DNA of 35,311 nt from a virus: positions 1 through 35,311 of the IMG/VR virus record IMGVR_UViG_3300040793_000007, one strand, 5' to 3'. The position numbers and the translations under genes are program-made. Below the pieces are notes generated by a model. The model was not told the origin of the DNA. It did not search any database and worked only from the letters and a program-made list of their open reading frames with translations. Within the stretch, counting starts at the first letter, position 1, and each line of letters opens with the position of its first letter. Shown piece after piece: positions 1 to 7,835 of this stretch.

Positions 1-1337
1 ACGCCCTCGGGCGTTGTGGGCTGTACACTTTGCGCCGGGCTGCTTTGGAGGTCAATCTCGAAAAGCTCTTTTTGCTCTTCCGGTGTTAACGCGGCTATAA
101 CCGAGTCTGGTATGAAGTCGAAAGGCTTTAGCGTGCTTAGCGTAAAGTCCGCGCCCGCCGGTAAGCCTTCGAGCTTTAAAAACGGTTTAATTTGGTCGAA
201 GCCTTCCTTTATTAATTCCTGTCTTTTGAAGACTGAAAGCGCGAAAAGGCTAAGCGTATTTTTAAGCTCTTGCACGTTGCCCAGCTGGCCCTCCTTCGCA
301 ATGCTTACCAAAACGTCTGGCACACCCATAACACGGCAAACGCGTTTAGCTATACGCTCGCTGGCGCGGTCCGTTTGGTCTAATATCTCCGCAATATTTA
401 TAGTCGTTACCGTGGGCTTAAACTCCTCGGTATTTCCTTTAAGGTGCAAAATAGGGCTGGCGTCTTCGCCTGTGAAGTCCTGCAGCGCTTCATCAAAATA
501 ATCCTGGGACGTGTTGCCGTCTTCGTCTTCGTTTTGGTCGTCGATTGGACCGGTTGAAATTATAACCGGGGTCCTAAATCCCTGGGCTATATTTCGGAGG
601 TCCAGGCGGCTTATTTTACCGTCGCTTACCAGGTCTTCGATTGAAGCGTAATAGCGGGGCACTGGGTAAATATCGTAAAACCGCCCGAGGCCTTTTCGGT
701 AAACGTAAAGTATCTCGCCCAGCTGCTCGCCGTGCTTTCCTATTTGTTTTTTGATTGTCTGCAGGCGCTCCGCCGGCGGGCGTTCCGCGTCAAATTCTGG
801 ATAGAAAACCGTCTCGCTTTTGTCTTCACCTAGCTCGCCGTTTAGTGGGTTGAACTCAAAGCCGCCGTTAACCCTCCTAAGGTTGCTAACGTTTATATTA
901 TAAATTTTTCTTATTGAGCCGTCGTTATTAAATACCAGGCGGAGCGCGTACCCTTCAAGGTAAGCGACGTTTGTAACAATCTCGGCGGTAACGGCTAAAA
1001 GGCTTTGTTTGCTGTTTGCCTTAACGGCGTTTAGGCCTTCCAATATAAAGCCGTCCGCCTGTATAAACTGCTCCAGGCGCTCTATACATGCCGTCGCGGT
1101 TCCGCTATTGTCCACGGTCGCTATAATGGTATTTGGCAGGTTATCGAGCTCGCCGTAATAGTAGCGCTCATTTCCTTTGTTTCTGAGTATAACCGCAACG
1201 GCATTTTTTGCCGCGCTGGCTATCTTCTTTTTGAAGTCACCAACCGCCGCCAGTGCTCCGCGTGTTAACGTGGAGGCGTTCGCCTGTAGGTTAATAACCT
1301 TTTGCGCCTGGCGGACCTGCTTAGGGTTCTTAGCCAT
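1..1337 (-). CDS. Phage portal protein (3' end cut by window edge)
   Basis: The reading frame is open from an ATG at 1337 to the window edge (445 codons, no stop), so the C-terminus is missing. Portal proteins form the dodecameric ring at one capsid vertex through which DNA enters and to which the tail attaches. Portal-like signs are an N-terminal YYYGELDNLP region followed by a segment on passing multiple ligand-like positions, then near the end 'TTINIAEILDQTDRASERIAKR', 'MGVPDVLVS' and 'GQLGNVQELKNTLRLFA', which match the conserved helical stem/clip region where portals read 'iPp.Ll' and 'G..s.E'. The last residues visible (ALTPEEQKELFEIDL) resemble a portal C-terminus, so little is probably lost. 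It starts 3 nt after the stop of the small gene at 1340. Assignment is by recognised pattern, not by search. Confidence 0.8.
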   Translation of the reverse strand, partial: MAKNPKQVRQAQKVINLQANASTLTRGALAAVGDFKKKIASAAKNAVAVILRNKGNERYYYGELDNLPNTIIATVDNSGTATACIERLEQFIQADGFILEGLNAVKANSKQSLLAVTAEIVTNVAYLEGYALRLVFNNDGSIRKIYNINVSNLRRVNGGFEFNPLNGELGEDKSETVFYPEFDAERPPAERLQTIKKQIGKHGEQLGEILYVYRKGLGRFYDIYPVPRYYASIEDLVSDGKISRLDLRNIAQGFRTPVIISTGPIDDQNEDEDGNTSQDYFDEALQDFTGEDASPILHLKGNTEEFKPTVTTINIAEILDQTDRASERIAKRVCRVMGVPDVLVSIAKEGQLGNVQELKNTLSLFALSVFKRQELIKEGFDQIKPFLKLEGLPAGADFTLSTLKPFDFIPDSVIAALTPEEQKELFEIDLQSSPAQSVQPTTPEG

Positions 1338-1339
1338 TT

Positions 1340-1585
1340 TTATTTTTTAGTTCTGATTCGTGTCTTCTTTGGGCGTGGGTCGCCCGCTCCGCCTCCTCCG
1401 GTTGCTGGTTGTTTCGGCGGTTCCGCCTCCGCTGCTTGTTCCTCCGGCACGTCCTCCAGCATAAAATGATTAAGGCCTTTCACGGCTTTTTGAACCGCCG
1501 CCCGCTTAATTGACTCCGAGTCGATAAGCAGGCCGCTGGTTAAAACTATAGTCTGGTTTGAATATTGCTTTTTAAATCGCTTCAT
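1340..1585 (-). CDS. Small lysine/proline-rich protein upstream of portal
   Basis: An 81-residue protein that I do not recognise. The ATG at 1585 (MKRFKKQYSN) is preferred; a TTG seven codons upstream is possible but lies close to the terminator hairpin. The N-terminal half looks folded (SGLLIDSESIKRAAVQKAVKGLNHF, two short helices), and the second half is disordered: acidic/alanine-rich, then Pro/Gly (PATGGGGAGDPRPKK) and a basic tail ending KTRIRTKK. A basic tail and the position between the tail-tube-like gene and the portal suggest a head or connector accessory protein, but this is only context. The stop codon lies 2 nt before the portal start, so the two are probably translated together. 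Confidence 0.65.
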   Translation of the reverse strand: MKRFKKQYSNQTIVLTSGLLIDSESIKRAAVQKAVKGLNHFMLEDVPEEQAAEAEPPKQPATGGGGAGDPRPKKTRIRTKK

Positions 1586-1612
1586 AGCTTCTAAAATTTT
1601 GAACAAAGTAGT

Positions 1613-1655
1613 GAATAAAATTGAAAAGCCCCTAACCCGTGGAGGCTAAGGGCTT
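1613..1655 (-). terminator. Rho-independent terminator-like hairpin
   Basis: In minus-strand RNA, arms at 1647-1655 and 1626-1634 form a 9-bp stem (AAGCCCTTA with TAGGGGCTT, one G-U pair), followed by TTTTCAATTTT. It lies 24 nt after the stop of the gene at 1679 and before the small gene and portal. In plus-strand RNA the G-U becomes a C-A mismatch, so the minus direction is favoured. Confidence 0.7.
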
Positions 1656-1678
1656 CTTTATTTTTCCGCTGCAGGCTG

Positions 1679-2281
1679 TTATTCTACCGGCGGAACTGGC
1701 CAAACTACCAGCGCGTCCAGAATAGCTATGTCCTCCGCTAAAGTACTGGCGGGCTCCTGCACTGATTGAAAATACCCTTGCAGGTTTTCATGGTTGCCGG
1801 TAAACCCTAAAGTATAAACATTACTGTCTAAGATAACCGTACCGCTTCCACCCTCAACGCTGGCCGCTTTTAGGCCAAAGTTTGCGAAATTCGCGCCCTT
1901 ATTCATACCCCAAACCTCAAGCTCGCCGCTATTAGTTTCCGCAATCATAAAAAGCCCTTCGACGTCTATAAGTTCGTCAAGTGCTGCAAGTTCGCCAGCC
2001 GTGCTGTAGTAAGCGACTAAGTTAACCGCGTGGTTACGCAAATTAAAATTGTCCCCTACCTCTAAAGTCATAGCGGTATTATGCTTTTCGCGCTTCCCGA
2101 TAAACTTAACCAGACCCTTGTCAGCCGCAAAGGTTAGCGCGGTTATTACGTTGTCAACTCCGAACGCTACCGTCGCAAGGTCTGAAAGGACCCCGATATA
2201 AACGCGTTTATTAAGGCCTCCCGGCTTTCTTAGCGCGTCACAATTTGGATCAATACCCCTCGTTAATTCATTACATGCCAT
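1679..2281 (-). CDS. Putative major tail-tube-like structural protein
   Basis: A 200-residue protein starting MACNELTRGIDPNCDALRKPGGLNKRVYIG. The opening pattern (MA-C..LT.GI...C....GG....VYI) is one I associate with a family of Bacteroidota phage structural proteins, usually of tail-tube size (about 150-220 residues). No membrane segment or signal peptide is visible, and the composition is that of a soluble beta-rich protein with repeated short hydrophobic strands. It sits directly downstream of the major capsid gene and is separated from it by a weak hairpin, and it is followed by another hairpin, so its expression level may be set separately. Tail tube is the best guess; a head decoration protein is the main alternative. 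Confidence 0.5.
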   Translation of the reverse strand: MACNELTRGIDPNCDALRKPGGLNKRVYIGVLSDLATVAFGVDNVITALTFAADKGLVKFIGKREKHNTAMTLEVGDNFNLRNHAVNLVAYYSTAGELAALDELIDVEGLFMIAETNSGELEVWGMNKGANFANFGLKAASVEGGSGTVILDSNVYTLGFTGNHENLQGYFQSVQEPASTLAEDIAILDALVVWPVPPVE

Positions 2282-2302
2282 AAGTTTTTTACATCTAAAT
2301 AG

Positions 2303-2334
2303 TTAGAAAATAGGCGGAGTTTTTACGCTCCGCC
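2303..2334 (-). terminator. Hairpin after major capsid gene (weak terminator/attenuator)
   Basis: Arms GGCGGAG (2334-2328 on the minus strand) and CTCCGCC (2319-2313) form a perfect 7-bp stem with an 8-nt loop, followed by TATTTTCTAAC. It begins 7 nt after the capsid stop codon. The U-tract is interrupted, so partial read-through into the next structural gene is likely. Confidence 0.6.
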
Positions 2335-2340
2335 CTCAAA

Positions 2341-3576
2341 TTACAAAGGCTTGTATAAAAAGACCTCTTGACCGTATTTATAGGTAATATCCGATTTCAT
2401 TCGGTTTTTCACTCTGTAAACGTCGTCGCCGGTTACGTCACCAAGGAATAAAACGCGCGCGTTAACTTCGTCAGAAAGCAAATCCACTCCTAGGAAAACG
2501 TTTCCTGGGTTCCATACCGCCGCGGTGTTGTCCGCCCAGTGTGGCATTGCTACTACATCAAAATCCAAGTACTTGAAAATTGAATCTTGTTCGAAGTAAC
2601 TAACCAGCGTAAAGTCTCCACCGTTGCCCTGGATTAGGCCGTTTGCAACGCGGTAAGCGTCTGCCATACGGTCAGATAAGAATATCTTAGTCCGCCCGTT
2701 TCCGGTCTTACTTACCTGCTTCTTTACCTTTTGCGGAACGCTCATGTAAATAGCAGTGATTACGCTCATTATGTTGGTCTGGTTAACATACCAGCCAAAG
2801 CCTTCCGTTGCCGCCGTCGCGCCTGTTACGGCCTCTTCGATTGTCAAAACGAGCGCGTTAATAGCAATAACCGTAACCGTCTGGCCTGCGATTGTTGCTC
2901 CGCCTATTGTCTGGTTTCCGTCCGTGCCTGTCAAGGTTACGCGGTCCCCTACTATAATATTGTCAGCGTTTGCGACCGTAACCGTTGCCGCGTTAGCAGC
3001 TCCAGACGCGATAGCAGTAACCGCCACTTTTGCCGTCGGAGGCAAAGCCGTTTTTCTTACTGTAGCGTCCGCGATAGCCAAAGGCAAAAGACCCACGTAA
3101 GGCGCCGTAAATGTAGCCGTAGCAACCCCGCCAGCGTTAACTCCCGCTTTACCTAAGATATATAGCTGCTCGTTTCCGATCGCCATTTTAGGTGCGTAAA
3201 CCTCCGACAAAAGGAAGTTGTAAAGCTCGGGCGTTAGCTTGTAATCTTCAAAGCTTCCTGGCTTTTGCTGCTCCGATTCCCAAGATAGCCGCAAGTCCAC
3301 CGCGTCGATCTCGTCCATTACTTCGTAAGCTTTCATCTCCAAAGCCTTCTCGCTTAGTGCAATGTTACCCGCCTGGGCTACGAACTTAGCGCTCGGCTCT
3401 TGAAATTCAATAGCGCGGTTAACACCTCTTAAAATTTCCTTGCTCTTAACCGTCTCGATGCCTGTAACCAGGCCCCGGTTTACAATGCCGGCTGGTGCTA
3501 ACATTGCCGGCGTCATTAGCTCCGCATAGAGCTTGCCGCCGTAAGTGTTCCCGTTAGGGTAAATAATTTCTGCCAT
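2341..3576 (-). CDS. Major capsid protein (HK97-type fold) with inserted beta domain
   Basis: A 411-residue protein, somewhat longer than many Bacteroidota siphophage capsid proteins. Residues 1-170 look like the N-arm, E-loop and P-domain helix (VDLRLSWESEQQKPGSFEDY; TPELYNFLLSEVYAPKMAIGNEQLY), and residues 265-411 like the A-domain (VITAIYMSVPQKVKKQ, TKIFLSDRMADAYRVANGL, LDFDVVAMPHW). Residues about 180-262 are a separate Ala/Thr/Val-rich beta segment with the motif IIVGDRVTLTGTDGNQTIGG and TVTVIAINALVLTI, resembling the FCCH-like small beta domains seen in other phage structural proteins. The gene lies directly downstream of the protease-scaffold gene, the usual partner of a capsid gene. 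The start ATG at 3576 follows an A-rich leader. The inserted domain probably projects from the capsomer; this is inference. Confidence 0.8.
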   Translation of the reverse strand: MAEIIYPNGNTYGGKLYAELMTPAMLAPAGIVNRGLVTGIETVKSKEILRGVNRAIEFQEPSAKFVAQAGNIALSEKALEMKAYEVMDEIDAVDLRLSWESEQQKPGSFEDYKLTPELYNFLLSEVYAPKMAIGNEQLYILGKAGVNAGGVATATFTAPYVGLLPLAIADATVRKTALPPTAKVAVTAIASGAANAATVTVANADNIIVGDRVTLTGTDGNQTIGGATIAGQTVTVIAINALVLTIEEAVTGATAATEGFGWYVNQTNIMSVITAIYMSVPQKVKKQVSKTGNGRTKIFLSDRMADAYRVANGLIQGNGGDFTLVSYFEQDSIFKYLDFDVVAMPHWADNTAAVWNPGNVFLGVDLLSDEVNARVLFLGDVTGDDVYRVKNRMKSDITYKYGQEVFLYKPL

Positions 3577-3606
3577 TTTTTCCGTATGGTTTTGAAAGTT
3601 GAATAT

Positions 3607-5229
3607 TTATTTTTTAGCCTCTGCTTTGTTCATGGCCTGCAACCTGAGTTTCTCGCCCGGGCTTAGTGCCTTGAACTCTTCCGGCGTTAAGCTTTTCGGG
3701 GTTAAGCTTTTCGGGGTTTTTGCCTTTTCGTCTGGGTCGCCCAGCACCTGGTTTTTAAGGTCCGCGAAGTCTTTAACCAAAGCGTTAAGCTTTTCGGTTG
3801 CGTCTCCTTTATCCTTTTTTAGGTTCGCGATTTGAGCGGAAAGACCAGCAACCGTGGAGGCGTGGCGCGCTTCAATCTCTTTTTTCTCTTCGTCAAAAGC
3901 AAGCTTTAAGGCCTCCATCTCTTCTGGAGCGGGTGCCGCTGCTGGTTCCGATGCTTCACTGATTACGCCGCTTTCGTCAACCGTAATAGTTTTGCCGTCT
4001 TCTAGCTCATAGCTGCCAGCCGGTGCCTTTTCTTCTGTTGGTAGTCCTTCGACCGCCAAAAATACCGGCTTACCTATAAGCTCGCCGCCCTCTTCGCCTC
4101 CAATAAACAAGGCCGTCCCGTCTTTTGCGAGTACTGCCATATTTTTAAGCGAAGTCTTAAAGAAGTTCTTAACCCCTGCGAGCGCTTTTTCAAAGGCGCT
4201 AACTTTGTCTTTGTGATCCATATTAAGTTTATTTAAAATTTGATTAACTAGATTTATAAAGCGCTCGTTTTGCCCTTTGATAACCGCTAAGGCTTTCAGC
4301 TCTTCGACTGTTTTATAAGCTGCTAATTCGTGCTCGGGCGTTTCACCCGGCGCGGCTATGTCTCCACTGGCATAAAAGTAAACCGTTAAACTTTCGTCCT
4401 CGTTAACCTCTTCGCCTAGGCGCTCCACGCCTTCAAGCTTAGCGCCTGTTTCCTCTTCGAACTCCCTAAGGGCGCCCGCCTCGGTTGTTTCACCCTGCAT
4501 AACCTTGCCGCCCGGAAAGCCCCACGCGCCTGGCTCGAAGTCGTCCTGGGCGGACCGCTTAAGCATTAACACGCTGCCGGCTTCATTAATATAAATAACG
4601 TCCGCGTAAATCTTAACGGGGCCGTCCTGTAAATTTAACGCACCTATTTGATTCTGGCTATAGGTTAGCACCCTGTTTTTAAAGTAAGCCGTTGCTGGCT
4701 CCGCTTCGACTATCTCGGTTGCAAAGCCTAACGCCAGTGCCATGTTAGCACCTACGTTCGTCTCGACTGCCATAAGGGCCAGGATTTTAGCGGCGTTTTC
4801 GTGGCCTGCTACGCCCGCGTAAATATCCAAAATTTGCATATCGGTCTGGGCAAAAGATTCCGTTAAAGCTTTCAGGGTGTGAAAGTTTAACTTTTCGCCC
4901 GCTAAGGTGTCCGCGTCTATCCAGGCGTTATGAATAATCATCTCGGAGCCCCTAAAAACTTTTCGGGTTTTACCGGCTAAAAACATAACGCTGGCTATGC
5001 TGTTAGCTACAATTGCCTCGGTGTGCACTTCGTGCTTTTTAAGCTCTTCGAAGATTTTAAAACCCTCTTCGACTGAGCCGCCAGGGCTTTTAAAAATAGC
5101 CCGAAAAGGTCCACCGCCGTAAGAATCCAAAAAGTTTTGGAGGTCCGCAAAGCTAAAAACCTTCTCGCCCTTGGTTACGGTCGTGTCGTTTTTGCTGCCT
5201 ATTACACCTTCAATGTTTAGTATCTTCAT
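3607..5229 (-). CDS. Head maturation protease (ClpP/S14-like) fused to Nudix domain and scaffold-like C-terminus
   Basis: 540 residues with three parts. Residues 1-200 are a ClpP/SppA-like serine protease: a 'SPGGSVEEG' turn (48-56), likely catalytic Ser77 in VANSIASVMFLAG and His100 in MIIHNAW; such enzymes trim the scaffold and capsid protein in the prohead. Residues about 205-335 form a Nudix domain with a complete box at 241-263: the pattern G-x5-E-x7-R-E-U-x-E-E-x-G-U is matched residue for residue (R255, E256, E259, E260). Nudix enzymes hydrolyse nucleoside diphosphates linked to another group; the substrate here is unknown. Residues 337-540 are charged, with a coiled-coil stretch (about 430-500) and a tail carrying a duplicated KSLTP unit, as in scaffolding proteins. 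The gene is immediately upstream of the capsid gene. Protease and Nudix calls are firm; the scaffold call is inferred from position and composition. Confidence 0.85.
   Translation of the reverse strand: MKILNIEGVIGSKNDTTVTKGEKVFSFADLQNFLDSYGGGPFRAIFKSPGGSVEEGFKIFEELKKHEVHTEAIVANSIASVMFLAGKTRKVFRGSEMIIHNAWIDADTLAGEKLNFHTLKALTESFAQTDMQILDIYAGVAGHENAAKILALMAVETNVGANMALALGFATEIVEAEPATAYFKNRVLTYSQNQIGALNLQDGPVKIYADVIYINEAGSVLMLKRSAQDDFEPGAWGFPGGKVMQGETTEAGALREFEEETGAKLEGVERLGEEVNEDESLTVYFYASGDIAAPGETPEHELAAYKTVEELKALAVIKGQNERFINLVNQILNKLNMDHKDKVSAFEKALAGVKNFFKTSLKNMAVLAKDGTALFIGGEEGGELIGKPVFLAVEGLPTEEKAPAGSYELEDGKTITVDESGVISEASEPAAAPAPEEMEALKLAFDEEKKEIEARHASTVAGLSAQIANLKKDKGDATEKLNALVKDFADLKNQVLGDPDEKAKTPKSLTPKSLTPEEFKALSPGEKLRLQAMNKAEAKK
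3686..3715 (-). repeat. In-frame tandem 15-bp repeat in scaffold tail
   Basis: Two exact copies of GTTAAGCTTTTCGGG (3686-3700 and 3701-3715) duplicate the five residues KSLTP near the C-terminus of the protease-scaffold protein. This looks like recent slippage or unequal exchange in a flexible tail. Confidence 0.9.
4219..4240 (-). promoter_or_regulatory. Candidate internal translation start for free scaffold
   Basis: Met337 of the protease-Nudix protein (ATG at 4221) comes right after the Nudix domain and is preceded by an A/T-only-like stretch (AAATTTTAAATAAACTTAAT) that resembles the leaders in front of other start codons in this phage. Initiation here would give a 204-residue protein made only of the scaffold part, as in lambda C/Nu3. 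Confidence 0.4.
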
Positions 5230-5306
5230 AATTTAGCGGTTAATATACTGTAAAGTTTTAAGATAAATTCTTAATTTGCCTAAATAATTTAAACCTAATT
5301 CAAAAA

Positions 5307-5447
5307 ATGAAATACCTAAACCGCCTAACCGCCTCTTTTCTTGTCCTGCTTTCGTGCCTTTTCGCTTTGATTCTTTGGCCCTTCGCGGCGCCTGTTTTCA
5401 TAATTACCGGTAAGGACTTAACGGCCCGGTTTAAATTTTTCAAATAA
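5307..5447 (+). CDS. Small single-pass membrane protein on the opposite strand
   Basis: A 46-residue ORF starting MKYLNRLTASFLVLLSC. Residues about 10-35 form one hydrophobic segment (FLVLLSCLFALILWPFAAPVFII), followed by GKDLTARFKFFK, a basic cytoplasm-like tail. The shape (hydrophobic segment, then 'TGKD', then basic/aromatic tail) resembles short membrane proteins I have seen in Bacteroidota phages, but I cannot name a family. It lies alone in a 221-bp gap between the tape measure and the protease genes, in reverse orientation, convergent with the tape measure (stops 3 nt apart) and divergent from the protease. The leader upstream is A-rich (ATTCAAAAA before ATG). Independent expression is implied; a role at the host membrane is inference. 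Confidence 0.55.
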   Translation: MKYLNRLTASFLVLLSCLFALILWPFAAPVFIITGKDLTARFKFFK

Positions 5448-5450
5448 CTC

Positions 5451-7835
5451 TTAGCTTAAATCGCTTATAGCCTTCACCTGGTTAACCTCCGCGTTTACGC
5501 GGTTAATATCCGTAACCCTTACGACTAAGTTTAGCGCGCTTACTGCCTGCTCAAAACCCTGCTGGGTTTCCTGTAAGGCGCGGCGGTCAATACCTGGCAC
5601 ACCGGCCCGGCTTATGGCTCCGCCGTCCGCTAAGTAATTAGACGAGCCACGGGTCCAACTACGCCCGCCGTAAAGCTGGTTATAATTACTTAGCGCCTTA
5701 ATTGACTGAAAGGCGTTTTTCTTCATAACGAAAAGGCCCTCGCCTCCCTCCACGTTTGCCACGGTCCGCCCTCCTATCGCTACGTCCGAGCCGCCGCCCG
5801 CGTGCGACGGTCCGCCAATCTCTATGCCTCCGCCCTCTTCGAACTTTGGCGCGGGCTTGCTGTTTATCTTCGCTACGTTGGCCAGACCAGTTGCCACGGT
5901 TGCCGCGGCTGCTATGGCTCCGAACGGCGGCGGCAAAGTTCCCAGGGCTAAGTTCGCCCCGCGGTACGTGTCCAGAAGTGCCTGAAAGCTGGCGGCTATC
6001 TTGCCGGCGGCGCTTTGTTCTCCAAAGATATTTTTAGCGGCATTTAGAACGGCGTCCTGGGCCGCAACCTCCGCCGCGGCGGTATCTATTGCCAGTTGTT
6101 TCTTTTCCTCCGCTAACTTAGCCGCCGCGCTTAGTTGGGCTTGTTGCGCCGCAACTCCACGGCTAACCGTTTCATCCTGCAGCGCTCTAAGTTGCGCCTG
6201 TAAATCTGTCTCTATAGCTACGCGCGTCTCGGCGTCTATAGCCGCGTTTTCCTGAGTAGCTACGAGCTGGCCCTGTAAAGCCGCCGCGCGCGTCTCGATA
6301 GCCAAAGCCTCCACCTGGTCCAATTGTTCCTGGTAGGTGTCTAAGTCTATGAGGCCGTCCGCAAATTGCTGCTTAACGCTGTTTATTGAACCCCTTATAG
6401 CTAAGTCAGTCTCGGCGGCGCGTGTCTTTATAGCCTCCGAGTAGTTAGCGTTTAATTCCTTCTGGAGCTCCGCGGCTTTCTTAAGTGCCTCGGCGTCCGC
6501 GGCGTCTTGATCCTTAGTAACCTGGGCCGCCGCGGCTTTGTTTTTGTCCGCCGCTTCTTTGTTTAAAGCGTTCCTTTTGTTTTGGAGTTCTATTTGTTTA
6601 GTTGCGCTTTCTTGCTGCAGGTTTGCCAGCTCTATTTCTGCATCAATAACCCGGTTAACGTCCGCGTCCGTGCTGCTGCTTAGGTCGTTTTGCTGCTTTA
6701 AAATACTAATTCTTTGCTTCTGCAGGTCAATGCTTTTTTGCTCCAGGCCTTGCTCCAGTGCCTCCGCCTTCGCTATAGCCGCCGCGCGCTCCGAGGTGCT
6801 CTTCGTTACGTCTTCGCCTAACTTCTTAAGGTCTTCCAACTGCTGGCGGCTTTGCGCCCTTTCAAGGCTTAGCGCCTTCTCGGCTCTTACAAGGTTTTGC
6901 AGTTCGCCTTCAAGGCGTGCGGCTTCTTTACCGGCCTGGACCGCGGCGGCCCCTACCTCTAAAATGTTAATACCGTCAATATTACCGGCGGCCTCTGCCA
7001 CGCCGTCAATGCCGCGCTTTACTCGGTCAAAGTCTAAAGTAATTATGCCGGCTATAATGTCGCCCAAACCCTCAAAGGCCGGTATTACGTTATCAAAAAT
7101 TTGCTTTCCTAGGCCTATTAACGCGTCAGCCAGAACACTTACGAACGTGCTAACGGCGGAGGTTGCCCGAGCTAGTTTGTCCATGCCTTCCTGGCTTTGG
7201 GTTAAGTAAGCAACCAGCGAGCCTAGCACCACCACGAAAGCACCAACGCCCGACGTAATAAGTATTTTATTAAAAGACGAAGTAGCCGCGCCCGCCGCGC
7301 CGGTTGTTGCTGTTACAACTTTGTTAACTGCTGCCAGGGCTTGCTGGGCTTTTGCAAATAGTCCGGTTTGGTCCACGGCCTCAACTATAGAGCCGGTATA
7401 ATTACCCACGTTTCGCCCGGTTACTCCTATTTGACCTTCCAACCGCTTAAGCTCCTCGGTCTGGGCTAATAAAGCTTTTTGAAGCGCCACGCCTGTTTTT
7501 TCGTTGTTGCGTTCCTCGGCGCTTAGGTTAACATATTCCTGCTTTAAGCGTGAAACGTTCGCCCTCATGTCTGCTATCGAACCCGTATTACTTTTTTGTA
7601 TTTTGTCGGAGGCCTGCAAAATACGCTGGTTTTCGCGTACGGTATTATTTAAGCCTTTTATAGCCGTTTCGTTTCTAACATACTCTACTGAGTTCTTTTT
7701 ACCCTGGTCCGCTAAGGCTTTGTTTGCTTCCTTTAGGCCGTCAATCTCGTTGCGTAAATCTACAATAGCTTTCTCGCTGCTGGCTATTTGATTTTCATCA
7801 ATTCCGACTTTTAATAAAATGCTTTCCTCTGCCAT
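5451..7835 (-). CDS. Tail tape measure protein
   Basis: 794 residues, the second longest product in the window. Tape measure proteins fill the tail tube, set its length and help DNA pass into the cell. The sequence shows the expected layout: an N-terminal coiled coil (about 20-140, e.g. KAIVDLRNEIDGLKEANKAL), a hydrophobic glycine/alanine segment (about 185-215, ILITSGVGAFVVVLGSLVAYL) plus further hydrophobic stretches to about 290, a long Ala/Glu/Gln/Lys coiled coil (300-590), a hydrophobic stretch near 640-665 (PPPFGAIAAAATVATGLANVAKI) and a Gly-rich C-terminal region (FEEGGGIEIGGPSHAGGG; VEGGEGLFVMKK) typical of tape measure C-termini. Its start lies 3 nt after the stop of a 46-residue gene. 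Unusually, it is transcribed before the capsid genes and after the putative tail-tip genes. Confidence 0.88.
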   Translation of the reverse strand: MAEESILLKVGIDENQIASSEKAIVDLRNEIDGLKEANKALADQGKKNSVEYVRNETAIKGLNNTVRENQRILQASDKIQKSNTGSIADMRANVSRLKQEYVNLSAEERNNEKTGVALQKALLAQTEELKRLEGQIGVTGRNVGNYTGSIVEAVDQTGLFAKAQQALAAVNKVVTATTGAAGAATSSFNKILITSGVGAFVVVLGSLVAYLTQSQEGMDKLARATSAVSTFVSVLADALIGLGKQIFDNVIPAFEGLGDIIAGIITLDFDRVKRGIDGVAEAAGNIDGINILEVGAAAVQAGKEAARLEGELQNLVRAEKALSLERAQSRQQLEDLKKLGEDVTKSTSERAAAIAKAEALEQGLEQKSIDLQKQRISILKQQNDLSSSTDADVNRVIDAEIELANLQQESATKQIELQNKRNALNKEAADKNKAAAAQVTKDQDAADAEALKKAAELQKELNANYSEAIKTRAAETDLAIRGSINSVKQQFADGLIDLDTYQEQLDQVEALAIETRAAALQGQLVATQENAAIDAETRVAIETDLQAQLRALQDETVSRGVAAQQAQLSAAAKLAEEKKQLAIDTAAAEVAAQDAVLNAAKNIFGEQSAAGKIAASFQALLDTYRGANLALGTLPPPFGAIAAAATVATGLANVAKINSKPAPKFEEGGGIEIGGPSHAGGGSDVAIGGRTVANVEGGEGLFVMKKNAFQSIKALSNYNQLYGGRSWTRGSSNYLADGGAISRAGVPGIDRRALQETQQGFEQAVSALNLVVRVTDINRVNAEVNQVKAISDLS

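Noticed and set aside
16-501. 161-codon plus-strand frame over the portal gene
   Set aside because: It lies antisense to a well-supported portal protein and reads like a serine-rich shadow with no recognisable feature.
6975-6990. CAATATTA (a -7-like element) inside the tape measure gene
   Set aside because: Single match to the -7 sequence without the -33 element or the palindrome, inside a coding region.
6538-7209. 223-codon plus-strand frame inside the tape measure gene
   Set aside because: Ser/Ala/Cys/Arg-rich translation that mirrors the coiled-coil codons of the tape measure on the other strand; not a gene.
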